The position numbers and the translations under genes were made by a program. 64,000 nucleotides of DNA from Bosea sp. F3-2 (GTDB lineage: Bacteria > Pseudomonadota > Alphaproteobacteria > Rhizobiales > Beijerinckiaceae), in contig NZ_CP042331.1 in the NCBI RefSeq assembly GCF_008253865.1, positions 2,852,001-2,916,000 of the forward strand, given 5' to 3'. Below, in pieces: positions 43,080-51,109 of this stretch. The notes beneath the pieces are model-generated. The model was not told the DNA's origin. It searched no databases and worked only from the letters and a program-made list of their open reading frames with translations. Positions within the stretch are counted from its first letter, which is position 1, and every line of letters starts with the position of its first letter.

Positions 43080-44297
43080 ATGGCCCGCGCCCTCCTGATC
43101 GTCCTGGATTCGGTCGGCTGTGGCGGCGCCGCGGATGCGGCTGCCTATGGCGATGCGGGTTCGGACACGCTCGGCCACATCGCCGAGGCCTGCGCAGATG
43201 GGCGCGGCGATCGCGAAGGACTGCGCAGCGGCCCATTGCAGCTGCCCAATCTCGCCCGGCTCGGCCTTGCCCATGCCTGCGAGGCATCGACCGGCCGGCC
43301 GTTCGCCGGCGTCGCGAAGCCGGCGCAGCCCGAGGGCCGCTGGGGCTACGGCGTCGAGGTCAGCCAGGGCAAGGACACGCCCTCCGGCCATTGGGAGATC
43401 GCTGGCTGCCCGGTGCCGTTCCAGTGGGGGTACTTCACCGCCCTGGAGGACTCGTTCCCGCCGGAGCTGATCGCCGGCATCGTCAAGGAAGGCGCCCTGC
43501 CCGGCATCCTCGGCAACAAGCATGCCTCGGGCACCGTGATCATCGAGGAGCTCGGCGCCGAGCATATCCGGACGGGCAAGCCGATCTGCTACACCTCGGT
43601 CGATTCCGTGCTGCAGATCGCAGCGCATGAGGAGCATTTCGGGCTCGACCGGCTCTACGCGCTCTGCAAGGTCGTACGCGGCCTCGTCGATCCGCTGCGG
43701 ATCGGCCGCGTGATCGCGCGACCCTTCGTCGGCTCGCCGGAGGAAGGTTTCACTCGCACCGGCAACCGCAAGGACTTCGCCATCCCGCCGCCGCAGGAGA
43801 CGATCCTCGACCGACTGGCTGAGCAGGGACGCACAGTCATCACCGTCGGCAAGATCGGCGACATCTTCGCTCATCGCGCCACCGGCACCGAGATCAAGCC
43901 CTTCGGCAATGCGGCCATGGTCGAGGCGATGCTCGAAGCCTGGGACGGACTGCACGACGGCGGCTTCTGCTTCGTCAACCTCGTCGATTTCGACACCGAA
44001 TACGGCCATCGCCGCGACATTCCGGGCTATGCGGCAGCACTGGAGGCGTTCGACCGACTCGTTCCACACATCGAGGCCGCACTGAGGCCGGGCGACATCG
44101 CCGTCATCACCGCCGATCACGGCAACGATCCGAGCTGGCGCGGCACCGACCATACCCGCGAGCACGTGCCGATCCTCGCCTTCGGCCCGGGCATCGCCCC
44201 CGTGGCGCTCGGCCGGCGCGAGAGCTTCGCCGATATCGCGGCGAGCCTCGGCGTCTTCCTCGGCATCGGCCCGGTCGGCCCCGGCCGCCACTGGTAA
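43080..44297 (+). CDS. deoB: Phosphopentomutase
   Basis: The 405-residue alkaline-phosphatase-fold enzyme converts ribose 1-phosphate and deoxyribose 1-phosphate to the 5-phosphates in nucleoside salvage. Metal-binding motifs are visible: LDSVGCGG near residue 9, DTPSGHWE near residue 99, and ADHGNDPSWRGTDHTREHVP near residue 345. It starts two bases after yejF, so the importer and this enzyme are probably co-expressed. The stop is directly adjacent to the stop of the convergent chemotaxis gene. Confidence 0.95.
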   Translation: MARALLIVLDSVGCGGAADAAAYGDAGSDTLGHIAEACADGRGDREGLRSGPLQLPNLARLGLAHACEASTGRPFAGVAKPAQPEGRWGYGVEVSQGKDTPSGHWEIAGCPVPFQWGYFTALEDSFPPELIAGIVKEGALPGILGNKHASGTVIIEELGAEHIRTGKPICYTSVDSVLQIAAHEEHFGLDRLYALCKVVRGLVDPLRIGRVIARPFVGSPEEGFTRTGNRKDFAIPPPQETILDRLAEQGRTVITVGKIGDIFAHRATGTEIKPFGNAAMVEAMLEAWDGLHDGGFCFVNLVDFDTEYGHRRDIPGYAAALEAFDRLVPHIEAALRPGDIAVITADHGNDPSWRGTDHTREHVPILAFGPGIAPVALGRRESFADIAASLGVFLGIGPVGPGRHW

Positions 44298-45755
44298 TCA
44301 GGCGGCCGCGACCCGGTTGCAGAAGGTCGCGACCTCGCAGCGGATATCCTGCGCCTGCTGAGCCAGCGCATTCGCAGCGCCCTGAAGCTGCTGCGCGGCG
44401 CCATGTGTCTGCTGTGTCATGATCTCGAAGCCGCCAGCGACGTCGGCGCTCCGCTGCGCCCCCTCGAAGGACAGCCGCACCTGATGCGCGATCTCGGCGG
44501 TTGCCCGGCTTTGCTCGTCGACGGAAAGCGCGATCGCATCGGCGACGCTCTCGACCTCCCCGATTGCCTCTACGATCTCGCGGATCGCCTTCAACGAACG
44601 GTGAGAAGCCTGCTGCATCGCGCCGATCTGATGCGAGACGTCGTCCGTCGCCTTGGCGGTCTGGGCCGAGAGCGTCTTCACCTCGCTGGCGACGACGGCG
44701 AAACCGCGCCCCATCTCGCCGGCGCGTGCCGCCTCGATCGTGGCGTTGAGCGCGAGCATGCTGGTCTGCGCCGCGATGCCACGAATGATCTCGACCACCG
44801 CGCCGACATTCTCGCTGCTGTGCGCGAGGTTCTCGATTTCGGCGCTGGCATGGCGCGCCAGTGAAGCGGCCGTTTTCGAGCCATCAGCGGAATGGCCAGC
44901 GTTGCGGCCGATCTCGCCGATCGAGGCGACGAGCTCCGTGCTCGCCGCCGAGAGATGCTCGATACTCTCCATGGTGCCCGCCGCCGAGGCGGAGACCAGC
45001 GCCGTCTGCCGGCGTACCTGATCGGAGGTGCTGGTCAAGGCGCCGGCCTCCGCCTTCATCGCCACGGCGGAATGATCGAGCACGGCCATGGCCTGCTCCA
45101 TCTGGACATGAAAACCGGATACGACATCGCGCAGCTTTCCGGCCCGACGCCCCAGCTCTTCCGCCAGGCTGCGTTCCTTCTCGCCGGCAACGCGCTCGCG
45201 CTCGGCCACAGCCTCGGCCCGCGCGAGGCTGGCCGCGTTCATCGTGAACATGCGCTGCAGGATCACCGCGAACACGGCCAGGAAGGCGGTTTCGATGATG
45301 ACGATCACCGCATGCAGCAGGACCCTGAGCAAGTTGCCGCCCTGATAGAACACCGCTGCCGGCAGGACATATTGCAGGACGAGATGATGCAGCGCCGTCA
45401 GCAGGGCGCCGAGCACGATCGGCCGCCAGTCGCAGAACCCGGCGAGCAGCGCCAGGATCGCGAAATAGTACATGTGCATGTCCGGCTGCCAGGGATGGCC
45501 GGCAAAGCTGAAGACCAGGATCGAGACCTGCCCGATCAGCATCGCGGCGATGACGAGCAGGGTTACGATCGCCGGCCCGTTCAGGCGATAGGACACCAAC
45601 GCCAGCAAGGCCGCCAGCGCGGCGGTGGTGACGGGCATGAACCCGTTATCGCCATAGGCCCAGAAAACCAACGCCAGCAGCGGCACATGCAGGAGCCCAA
45701 GCGCGAGCAGGACCTGCGCCACCCTTCGGCGGACGGCGGGGAGTGACCAGATCAT
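44298..45755 (-). CDS. Methyl-accepting chemotaxis protein with six-helix membrane sensor
   Basis: The 485-residue protein has about six hydrophobic helices (residues 12-200) in place of a periplasmic sensor, no clear HAMP domain, and a C-terminal signalling domain. The hairpin tip reads IIRGIAAQTSMLALNATIEAARAGEMGRGFAVVASEVKTLS, the conserved CheA/CheW contact. The ATG at 45755 has GGAAG upstream. It overlaps the stop of a small membrane protein by ATGA, so that protein may be part of the receptor. The signal sensed is unknown. Confidence 0.9.
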   Translation of the reverse strand: MIWSLPAVRRRVAQVLLALGLLHVPLLALVFWAYGDNGFMPVTTAALAALLALVSYRLNGPAIVTLLVIAAMLIGQVSILVFSFAGHPWQPDMHMYYFAILALLAGFCDWRPIVLGALLTALHHLVLQYVLPAAVFYQGGNLLRVLLHAVIVIIETAFLAVFAVILQRMFTMNAASLARAEAVAERERVAGEKERSLAEELGRRAGKLRDVVSGFHVQMEQAMAVLDHSAVAMKAEAGALTSTSDQVRRQTALVSASAAGTMESIEHLSAASTELVASIGEIGRNAGHSADGSKTAASLARHASAEIENLAHSSENVGAVVEIIRGIAAQTSMLALNATIEAARAGEMGRGFAVVASEVKTLSAQTAKATDDVSHQIGAMQQASHRSLKAIREIVEAIGEVESVADAIALSVDEQSRATAEIAHQVRLSFEGAQRSADVAGGFEIMTQQTHGAAQQLQGAANALAQQAQDIRCEVATFCNRVAAA

Positions 45756-46126
45756 CGCGAGACTTCCATTGCGGCGGCCGTATCGAGGCAGCCGGCAAGA
45801 CCGGTCAGGACCAGGAAGAACCAGGCGCCTGGCGGCAGGGGCGGCGCGTTTTCCGGGATCGCAGGCGCAACCACGACGATCGAGGGCAACCGCCCGCTGC
45901 GCAGCACGCGATGACCCGTTGCAAGGCTCAGGGAAATGGCTTCGGCTGCACCCACCCAGGGCGGAAAGACGATCGCGGTCGGCACGCCGCCGTCCTGCGC
46001 GCGCGGCAGGCTTGCCATGGCTCCGAAGCTGACGATCAAGCAAAAACAAGCAACCAGGAGGCCACCGGACAACGAAAGCCTCTCCTCGCGCGCTGCGCAA
46101 GGCTCCAGGAGGGGGGATGAAGGCAT
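45752..46126 (-). CDS. Small membrane-anchored protein coupled to the chemotaxis receptor
   Basis: The 124-residue protein has one strong hydrophobic segment at about residues 18-37 (LSGGLLVACFCLIVSFGAMA), an extracytoplasmic part with GGVPTAIVFPPWVGAAEAISLSL, and a second hydrophobic segment near the C-terminus (AWFFLVLTGLAGCLDTAAA). I do not know a characterised homologue. Its stop overlaps the chemotaxis receptor start, so the two are produced together and may interact. The ATG at 46126 is my choice; a TTG at 46168 is the alternative. Confidence 0.7.
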   Translation of the reverse strand: MPSSPLLEPCAAREERLSLSGGLLVACFCLIVSFGAMASLPRAQDGGVPTAIVFPPWVGAAEAISLSLATGHRVLRSGRLPSIVVVAPAIPENAPPLPPGAWFFLVLTGLAGCLDTAAAMEVSR

Positions 46127-46289
46127 AGTCAGGAACCAGTGGGAAGATGGCTGCTGGCCGGCACCCAAGCCGAACCGCGTAAAATTTCATTTAAACGCTT
46201 CAGCTGCTTGCAACCTCAATGGTCGGCGGCATCGTTGCCGGCACTGCCGCCTCGTTCGACCAGATCCTCGACGGGCTGCTCGACGCCCT

Positions 46290-46796
46290 TCAGCGCTGCA
46301 GGCGCTGCTTGATCCGCTTGATCAGCGTGTCGCGGACTTCGCGATAGGCCTCGAGCTTCTGCTCGCGCGAGCCCTGGAACACCGTCGGATCGACGGTCGG
46401 CCAGTATTCGACCTCGGTGGCGTGGGTGCGGGTGAGTTCCAGCGCCTTGTGATGCGCCTCGGGCGAGAGCGAGATGATCAGGTCGAAGTTGAGTCCTTCC
46501 CACTCCTCCAGCTCCTCGACCGATTTCGGCTTGTGGCGGCTCAGATCGATGCCGATCTCGTCGAGGACCGAAAGCGCGAAACCATCGGGCTCGCCTTTGC
46601 GGGCGCCGGCCGACTGGACATAGATCGACCTGCCGAAGAAGTGCTTGGCCAGCGCCTCGGCCATCGGCGAGCGCACGGCGTTCATCGCACACATGAAAAG
46701 CACGCTCTGGACCTTGCGCGGCAAAGCCGGCACATCCGCCGCATTTCCATTGCGCGAACCGGTATCCACGTCGCTCGGAAATGCATTGGGCTTCAA
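46290..46796 (-). CDS. Low-molecular-weight phosphatase family protein
   Basis: The 168-residue protein has the LMW tyrosine phosphatase/arsenate reductase fold. The P-loop is CAMNAVRS, a CX5R motif with the catalytic cysteine at residue 36, and the acid loop is probably YWPTVDPTVF near residue 133. The P-loop differs from the common CxGNxCR form, with methionine and valine where glycine and cysteine are frequent. It is downstream of the UPF0262 gene. The start appears to be TTG at 46796 after GGAAGG; GTG at 46769 is an alternative. Confidence 0.85.
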   Translation of the reverse strand: MKPNAFPSDVDTGSRNGNAADVPALPRKVQSVLFMCAMNAVRSPMAEALAKHFFGRSIYVQSAGARKGEPDGFALSVLDEIGIDLSRHKPKSVEELEEWEGLNFDLIISLSPEAHHKALELTRTHATEVEYWPTVDPTVFQGSREQKLEAYREVRDTLIKRIKQRLQR

Positions 46797-46801
46797 GCGC
46801 G

Positions 46802-47290
46802 TCAGCCCTTCCAGTGGAGAGCGTAAATCAGCGTGAAGAGGCGGCGAGCCGTGTCGAAATCGATCTCGACCTTGTTGGCGAGCCGCTCGGCCAGGATGTG
46901 GGCCGCCTCGTCGTGGAGACCGCGCCGGCCCATGTCGATCGCCTCGATCTGCGTCGGCGTCGCCGTACGGATCGCAGCGTAGTAGCTCTCGCAGATCAGC
47001 TCGTAGTCCTTGATGATGCGCCGGAACGGGCTGAGCGAGAGATGGTGCGTCACGACCGGCGAGCCGTCCGCTCCCTTGACCTCGAAGACGAGGCGCCGCT
47101 CGACCATGGCGAGATGGGCGAGATAGGGCCCACCATCGTGCTCCGGCACGACGAAGCGGTTGCGCTCGATCAGGTCGTAGATGGCGACGGCGCGCTCATG
47201 CTCCTGATCGGGCGAGCCGCGCCCCAGAGAGTTCTCGTCAAGTGTGACGCCGACAAGGCACTGCTTGTTGGAAGTCGAAACGTCGGACAT
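46802..47290 (-). CDS. UPF0262 family protein
   Basis: The 162-residue protein matches the UPF0262 family found across alphaproteobacteria: LVGVTLDENSLGRGSPDQEHERAVAIYDL near the N-terminus, FRRIIKDYELICESYYAAIR in the middle and DTARRLFTLIYALHWKG at the end. It has no known activity. It lies between hisD and the low-molecular-weight phosphatase gene, its usual place. The start has a strong GGGAGGAG site. It is cytosolic by composition. Confidence 0.9.
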   Translation of the reverse strand: MSDVSTSNKQCLVGVTLDENSLGRGSPDQEHERAVAIYDLIERNRFVVPEHDGGPYLAHLAMVERRLVFEVKGADGSPVVTHHLSLSPFRRIIKDYELICESYYAAIRTATPTQIEAIDMGRRGLHDEAAHILAERLANKVEIDFDTARRLFTLIYALHWKG

Positions 47291-47327
47291 CGCTCCTCCC
47301 GCCGCAGCGCCGCTCGGTTCCCGACGC

Positions 47328-48620
47328 TCAGAGATTGAGCCTGATCGTCACGGATCGGCCATGCGCCTGCAACCCCTCCGCTTCGGCGAGCTGCGTCGCG
47401 GCCGAGGCCAGAGCCCGCAAACCGTTGGGATCGCACTTCAGCAGCGAGGTTCGCTTCATGAAGTCGCCGACGCCGAGGCCGGAGGAGAAGCGGGCCGAGC
47501 GCGCCGTGGGCAGCACGTGGTTGGGGCCGCCGATATAATCGCCGATCGCCTCCGGCGTATGGCCGCCGAGGAAGATCGCCCCGGCATTGCGGATGAGGCC
47601 GGCGAGGCGCTCCGGCTCTGCCGTCATGATCTCGAGGTGCTCCGGCGCGATGCGATCGACCAGCGGCACCGCCGCTTCGAGATCAGCCACGAGCAGGATC
47701 GCGCCGAACTCCTGCCAGCTCCTGCCGGCGATCTCGGCGCGCGGCAGCGTCGCGAGCTGCGCGGCGACCGCCTTCTCGACCTCGGCAGCGAGCACGGCAT
47801 CATCCGTCATCAGGATCGACTGGGCCGAGACGTCATGCTCGGCCTGCGCCAGCAGATCGGCGGCGATCCAGTCCGGGTTGGCGGTACGGTCGGCGATCAC
47901 GAGCACTTCGGAGGGGCCTGCGATCATATCGATACCGACCTGCCCGAAGACGCGGCGCTTGGCCGCCGCGACATAGGCGTTGCCGGGGCCGACGATCTTG
48001 GCGACCGGCGCGATCGTTTCCGTGCCATAGGCCAGCGCCGCGACAGCCTGCGCACCGCCGATGCGATAGACCTCGTCGACACCGGCGAGCCGCGCGGCCG
48101 CGAGCACGAGCGGATTGGTCTCGCCACGCGGCGTCGGGGCGACCATGACGATGCGCGGCACGCCGGCGACTTTCGCCGGAATCGCATTCATCAGCACCGA
48201 GGACGGGTAGCTCGCCGTGCCGCCGGGTACGTAGAGGCCAACCGCCTCGATTGCGCTCCAGCGCCAGCCGGCTTCGACGCCCATGGCATCCTTGACCCAT
48301 GAATCAGCGGGCTTCTGACGCTCGTGATAGACGGCGATACGGTCGCGCGCCGTCTCCAGCGCCGCGAGCAGTTCCGCGGAGCAGGCAGCAACCGCAGCAT
48401 CGATCTCGGCTTCGCTGACGCGCAGCGTCGCCGGCGTCAGCTCGAGGCTGTCGAAGCGGCTGGTATAGCCAATCAGCGCGGCATCGCCCTTCTCGCGGAC
48501 CTCGGCGATGATGTCGGCCGCGATCCGATCGACCTCCTCCGAGACCTCGCGCTTGGCCGACAGCAGCGCGGCGAAGCCTTCTGCGAAACGTGCATCCCTG
48601 TCGTCGAGCCTGATCGGCAT
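47328..48620 (-). CDS. hisD: Histidinol dehydrogenase
   Basis: The 430-residue zinc enzyme carries out the last two oxidations of histidine synthesis, from histidinol to histidine with two NAD. Family features include VPGGTASYPSSVLMNAIPAKVAGV near residue 130, GPGNAYVAAAKRRVFGQVGID near residue 205 and the signature IAPEHLEIM near residue 325. The ATG at 48620 was chosen because AGGA lies nine bases upstream; a TTG at 48638 is in frame. It is the only his gene in the window, in the murA/UPF0262 block. Confidence 0.95.
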   Translation of the reverse strand: MPIRLDDRDARFAEGFAALLSAKREVSEEVDRIAADIIAEVREKGDAALIGYTSRFDSLELTPATLRVSEAEIDAAVAACSAELLAALETARDRIAVYHERQKPADSWVKDAMGVEAGWRWSAIEAVGLYVPGGTASYPSSVLMNAIPAKVAGVPRIVMVAPTPRGETNPLVLAAARLAGVDEVYRIGGAQAVAALAYGTETIAPVAKIVGPGNAYVAAAKRRVFGQVGIDMIAGPSEVLVIADRTANPDWIAADLLAQAEHDVSAQSILMTDDAVLAAEVEKAVAAQLATLPRAEIAGRSWQEFGAILLVADLEAAVPLVDRIAPEHLEIMTAEPERLAGLIRNAGAIFLGGHTPEAIGDYIGGPNHVLPTARSARFSSGLGVGDFMKRTSLLKCDPNGLRALASAATQLAEAEGLQAHGRSVTIRLNL

Positions 48621-48663
48621 CGCTGTGGTTCCTGGCAATCTCGCGAGAAATGAACGGCTGCGA

Positions 48664-49110
48664 TCAGGCGTTATCGGGATGGCCAGGCGTCGCCACGGCT
48701 TCCCATACCGGCCCGAGATCCTTCATCTGGGCCTCGACGCACTCAACCGAGAGACGGATCGCAGCGCCTTCGGAGAAATTCAGCGTCACATCGCCGGCCG
48801 GATCCTCGCCTTGATCGAAGGTGATGGCGAGAAGGTTCAGCACCTTGTCCGGATCGTTCTTGTCGAGCTTGGCGCTGCGGACCGAGAGTACCCGGTCGAA
48901 ATGCAACGCCGCCAGCCGGCGACGGCGCTTGCCGTGCTGCGCGCCCTCCCAGTCGAAGCGGCGCAGTGCAAGTGCAAAGCGCTTCTCGGCCGGCAGATAA
49001 TGGAGATCGGCAGCCTTCAGCACCGCATCCTGAAGATGCGCCGAGACGACCGAGAGATCGTCGGCATCGAGCGCGATGAGCTTGAGTGGATCGGCGGCAT
49101 CGTCTGACAT
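48664..49110 (-). CDS. DUF2948 family protein
   Basis: The 148-residue protein fits the alphaproteobacterial DUF2948 family: LKLIALDADDLSVVSAHLQDAVLKAADLHYLP at the N-terminus, then FALALRRFDWEG and a C-terminal LNFSEGAAIRLSVECVEAQMKDLG. No function has been established. It is placed between murA and hisD, its conserved position, and is probably co-transcribed with them. No signal peptide or membrane segment is visible. Confidence 0.88.
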   Translation of the reverse strand: MSDDAADPLKLIALDADDLSVVSAHLQDAVLKAADLHYLPAEKRFALALRRFDWEGAQHGKRRRRLAALHFDRVLSVRSAKLDKNDPDKVLNLLAITFDQGEDPAGDVTLNFSEGAAIRLSVECVEAQMKDLGPVWEAVATPGHPDNA

Positions 49111-49155
49111 GATCGTGTTCTGACGAGCCGCCTCAAGAAAATCAACCGTCGAGAA

Positions 49156-50445
49156 TCAACCGCTGATGCGCTCCACAACCGCACCGCAGCGCGTGAGCTT
49201 CGCCTCCAGCGCCTCGAAGCCACGGTCGAGATGATAGACCCGGTTGATAGTGGTGTCGCCCTCGGCGGCGAGACCGCCGATGACGAGCGAGACCGAAGCG
49301 CGCAGATCGGTCGCCATCACCGGCGCGCCGGTGAGCTTCTCGACACCCTCGACATGGGCGACGTCGCCGTCGAGCCGGATCTTCGCGCCCAGCCGGGCGA
49401 GCTCCTGCACATGCATGAAGCGGTTCTCGAAGATGGTCTCGCGGATGCGCGAGGTGCCCTTGGCCTTGGTCATCAGCGCCATGAACTGCGCCTGCAGATC
49501 GGTCGGGAAGCCGGGGAAGGGATCGGTATCGATGTCGACCGCCTCGATGCCGCGGCCGTTGCGGCGCACGCGGATGCCTTCATTGGTCTCGTCGACCTCG
49601 ACACCGGCCTTGGTCAGCACGTCGAGCGCGGACTGAAGCAGATCGGCACGCGCGCCCTCCAGCACGACGTCGCCACCGGTCATCGCGACCGCCATGGCAT
49701 AGGTGCCGGTCTCGATCCGGTCGGGCAGGACGGCGTGATGTGCGCCGCCGAGGCGAGAAACGCCGGTCACGACGATGCGAGAGGTACCGGCACCCTCGAT
49801 CTTGGCACCCATCTTCACGAGGCAGGCGGCGAGATCGGTGACCTCGGGTTCGCGTGCAGCATTCTCGATCACAGTGGTGCCGTCAGCGAGGACCGCGGCC
49901 ATCAAGGCGGTGTGCGTGCCGCCAACCGTAACCTTCGGGAAGACGATCTCGCCACCCTTCAGCCCCTTGGGTGCGCGCGCCAGCGCATAGCCGTTCTCGA
50001 TTACGATCTCGGCGCCGAGCTTCTCCAGCGCCATCAGCAGCAGATCGACCGGGCGCGTGCCGATGGCGCAGCCGCCCGGCAGCGAGATCTTGGCCTCGCC
50101 CATGCGGGCCAGGATCGGCGCGATCACCCAGAAGCTCGCGCGCATCGTCGAGACCAGCTCATAGGGCGCGCAGGTATCGACGATCTGGCGCGCGGTCAGC
50201 GAGATGTTCTGGCCGGTCTCTGCCGACTGGCCGATGCGCTTGCCGGCGACGGTGCGGTCGACACCGTGGTTGGACAGGATGCGCGAGAGCGCGGTGACGT
50301 CCGAGAGACGCGGCACATTGGTCAGCGTCAGGGTCTCGTCCGTCAAAAGGCTCGCGATCATCAGCGGCAAGGCGGCGTTCTTGGCGCCCGAAATCTGAAT
50401 CGCGCCATTGAGGCGCTGGCCGCCGGTGATGCGGATCTTATCCAT
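49156..50445 (-). CDS. murA: UDP-N-acetylglucosamine 1-carboxyvinyltransferase
   Basis: The 429-residue cytosolic enzyme makes the first committed step of peptidoglycan synthesis, adding enolpyruvate from PEP to UDP-GlcNAc. It has K22 in SGAKNAALP and the catalytic cysteine C126 in LPGGCAIGTRPVDL, the residue alkylated by fosfomycin. The length and the C-terminal DLRASVSLVIGGLAAEG fit the family. It heads the run murA, DUF2948, hisD, UPF0262, phosphatase. Confidence 0.96.
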   Translation of the reverse strand: MDKIRITGGQRLNGAIQISGAKNAALPLMIASLLTDETLTLTNVPRLSDVTALSRILSNHGVDRTVAGKRIGQSAETGQNISLTARQIVDTCAPYELVSTMRASFWVIAPILARMGEAKISLPGGCAIGTRPVDLLLMALEKLGAEIVIENGYALARAPKGLKGGEIVFPKVTVGGTHTALMAAVLADGTTVIENAAREPEVTDLAACLVKMGAKIEGAGTSRIVVTGVSRLGGAHHAVLPDRIETGTYAMAVAMTGGDVVLEGARADLLQSALDVLTKAGVEVDETNEGIRVRRNGRGIEAVDIDTDPFPGFPTDLQAQFMALMTKAKGTSRIRETIFENRFMHVQELARLGAKIRLDGDVAHVEGVEKLTGAPVMATDLRASVSLVIGGLAAEGDTTINRVYHLDRGFEALEAKLTRCGAVVERISG

Positions 50446-50500
50446 CGTCAGGTCCTGCTCGGCCGCGCGGAAACCCGGGGGCCCATGGGAGTAAGGGAAG

Positions 50501-50662
50501 TCAGGACCGGGGAGGCTCGGCCTGGGCGGGCGGCGCCGGCTTCTGCGCTTTCGCCTCCTCCGAGCGGCGAGCGCGAGCCTGGGCCTTCCGGCGCTTCAGG
50601 TTCTCGCGGAGCGCGGCGGCAAGGCGCGCCTGCTTCTCGTCCTCGGTTGTCTGGCGGGTCAC
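50501..50662 (-). CDS. Small basic protein of unknown function upstream of murA
   Basis: The 53-residue frame starts with GTG at 50660-50662 and reads TRQTTEDEKQARLAAALREN and then LKRRKAQARARRSEEAKAQK, followed by a proline-rich end. It is highly charged and helical, with no hydrophobic segment. The frame fits the codon usage of its neighbours and similar short basic proteins accompany murA in related bacteria, as far as I recall. The ribosome site is weak, so the start is uncertain. Confidence 0.55.
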   Translation of the reverse strand: MTRQTTEDEKQARLAAALRENLKRRKAQARARRSEEAKAQKPAPPAQAEPPRS

Positions 50663-51109
50663 GGCATCAGCTCGGCGGTGTTTTGCAACTTGGCTGTTTG
50701 AACGCGGGAACGCGGCGAATTCGCGGCGCCATGGTTATCCCCACATCGGCCTTCGGACAAGCGCCGCCGAACCAAGGCACCGTTTCAGGATGCGGCAAAG
50801 CACTGTGCCATTGCGGATCAGCAAAAGCAGAGCTCGAAAGGGACCGGATCGATCGTCGCGCGCGCACCGCCGATCCCAGCAATTTCTTTCCCGATATCGC
50901 GCCCCATCGAAATTTCCTGCGCCGCCTTCCTTCCTCCGAAGAGGCCCGGCTCTTGCCTCGGCCGAGGCAAGAGCCGGCTCCGAGACCGTCGACATGACGC
51001 TAGGTCAGCGAAAAAAGCTTAACACTATTAACCATTTCCGGGAGTTTCCGTTTACAGTTTGTTAAGCTCGTTTAGTCTGCGGGCATCAGGCAGTTCCGGG
51101 GGTAGCGTC
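50663..51109. other. Intergenic region with a long perfect palindrome and an AT-rich promoter region
   Basis: No gene is evident in these 447 bases. A perfect 32-base palindrome (CCGGCTCTTGCCTCGG and its complement) is at 50946-50977. The segment 51008-51070 is AT-rich for this genome and contains the inverted pair AGCTTAACA (51016-51024) and TGTTAAGCT (51060-51068). It is probably the promoter and regulatory region of the RpfF-like gene. Confidence 0.6.

Noticed and set aside
50667..50882. Possible 71-codon minus-strand gene in the murA upstream region
   Set aside because: No family match, no good ribosome site, and its composition resembles non-coding frames elsewhere in the window.
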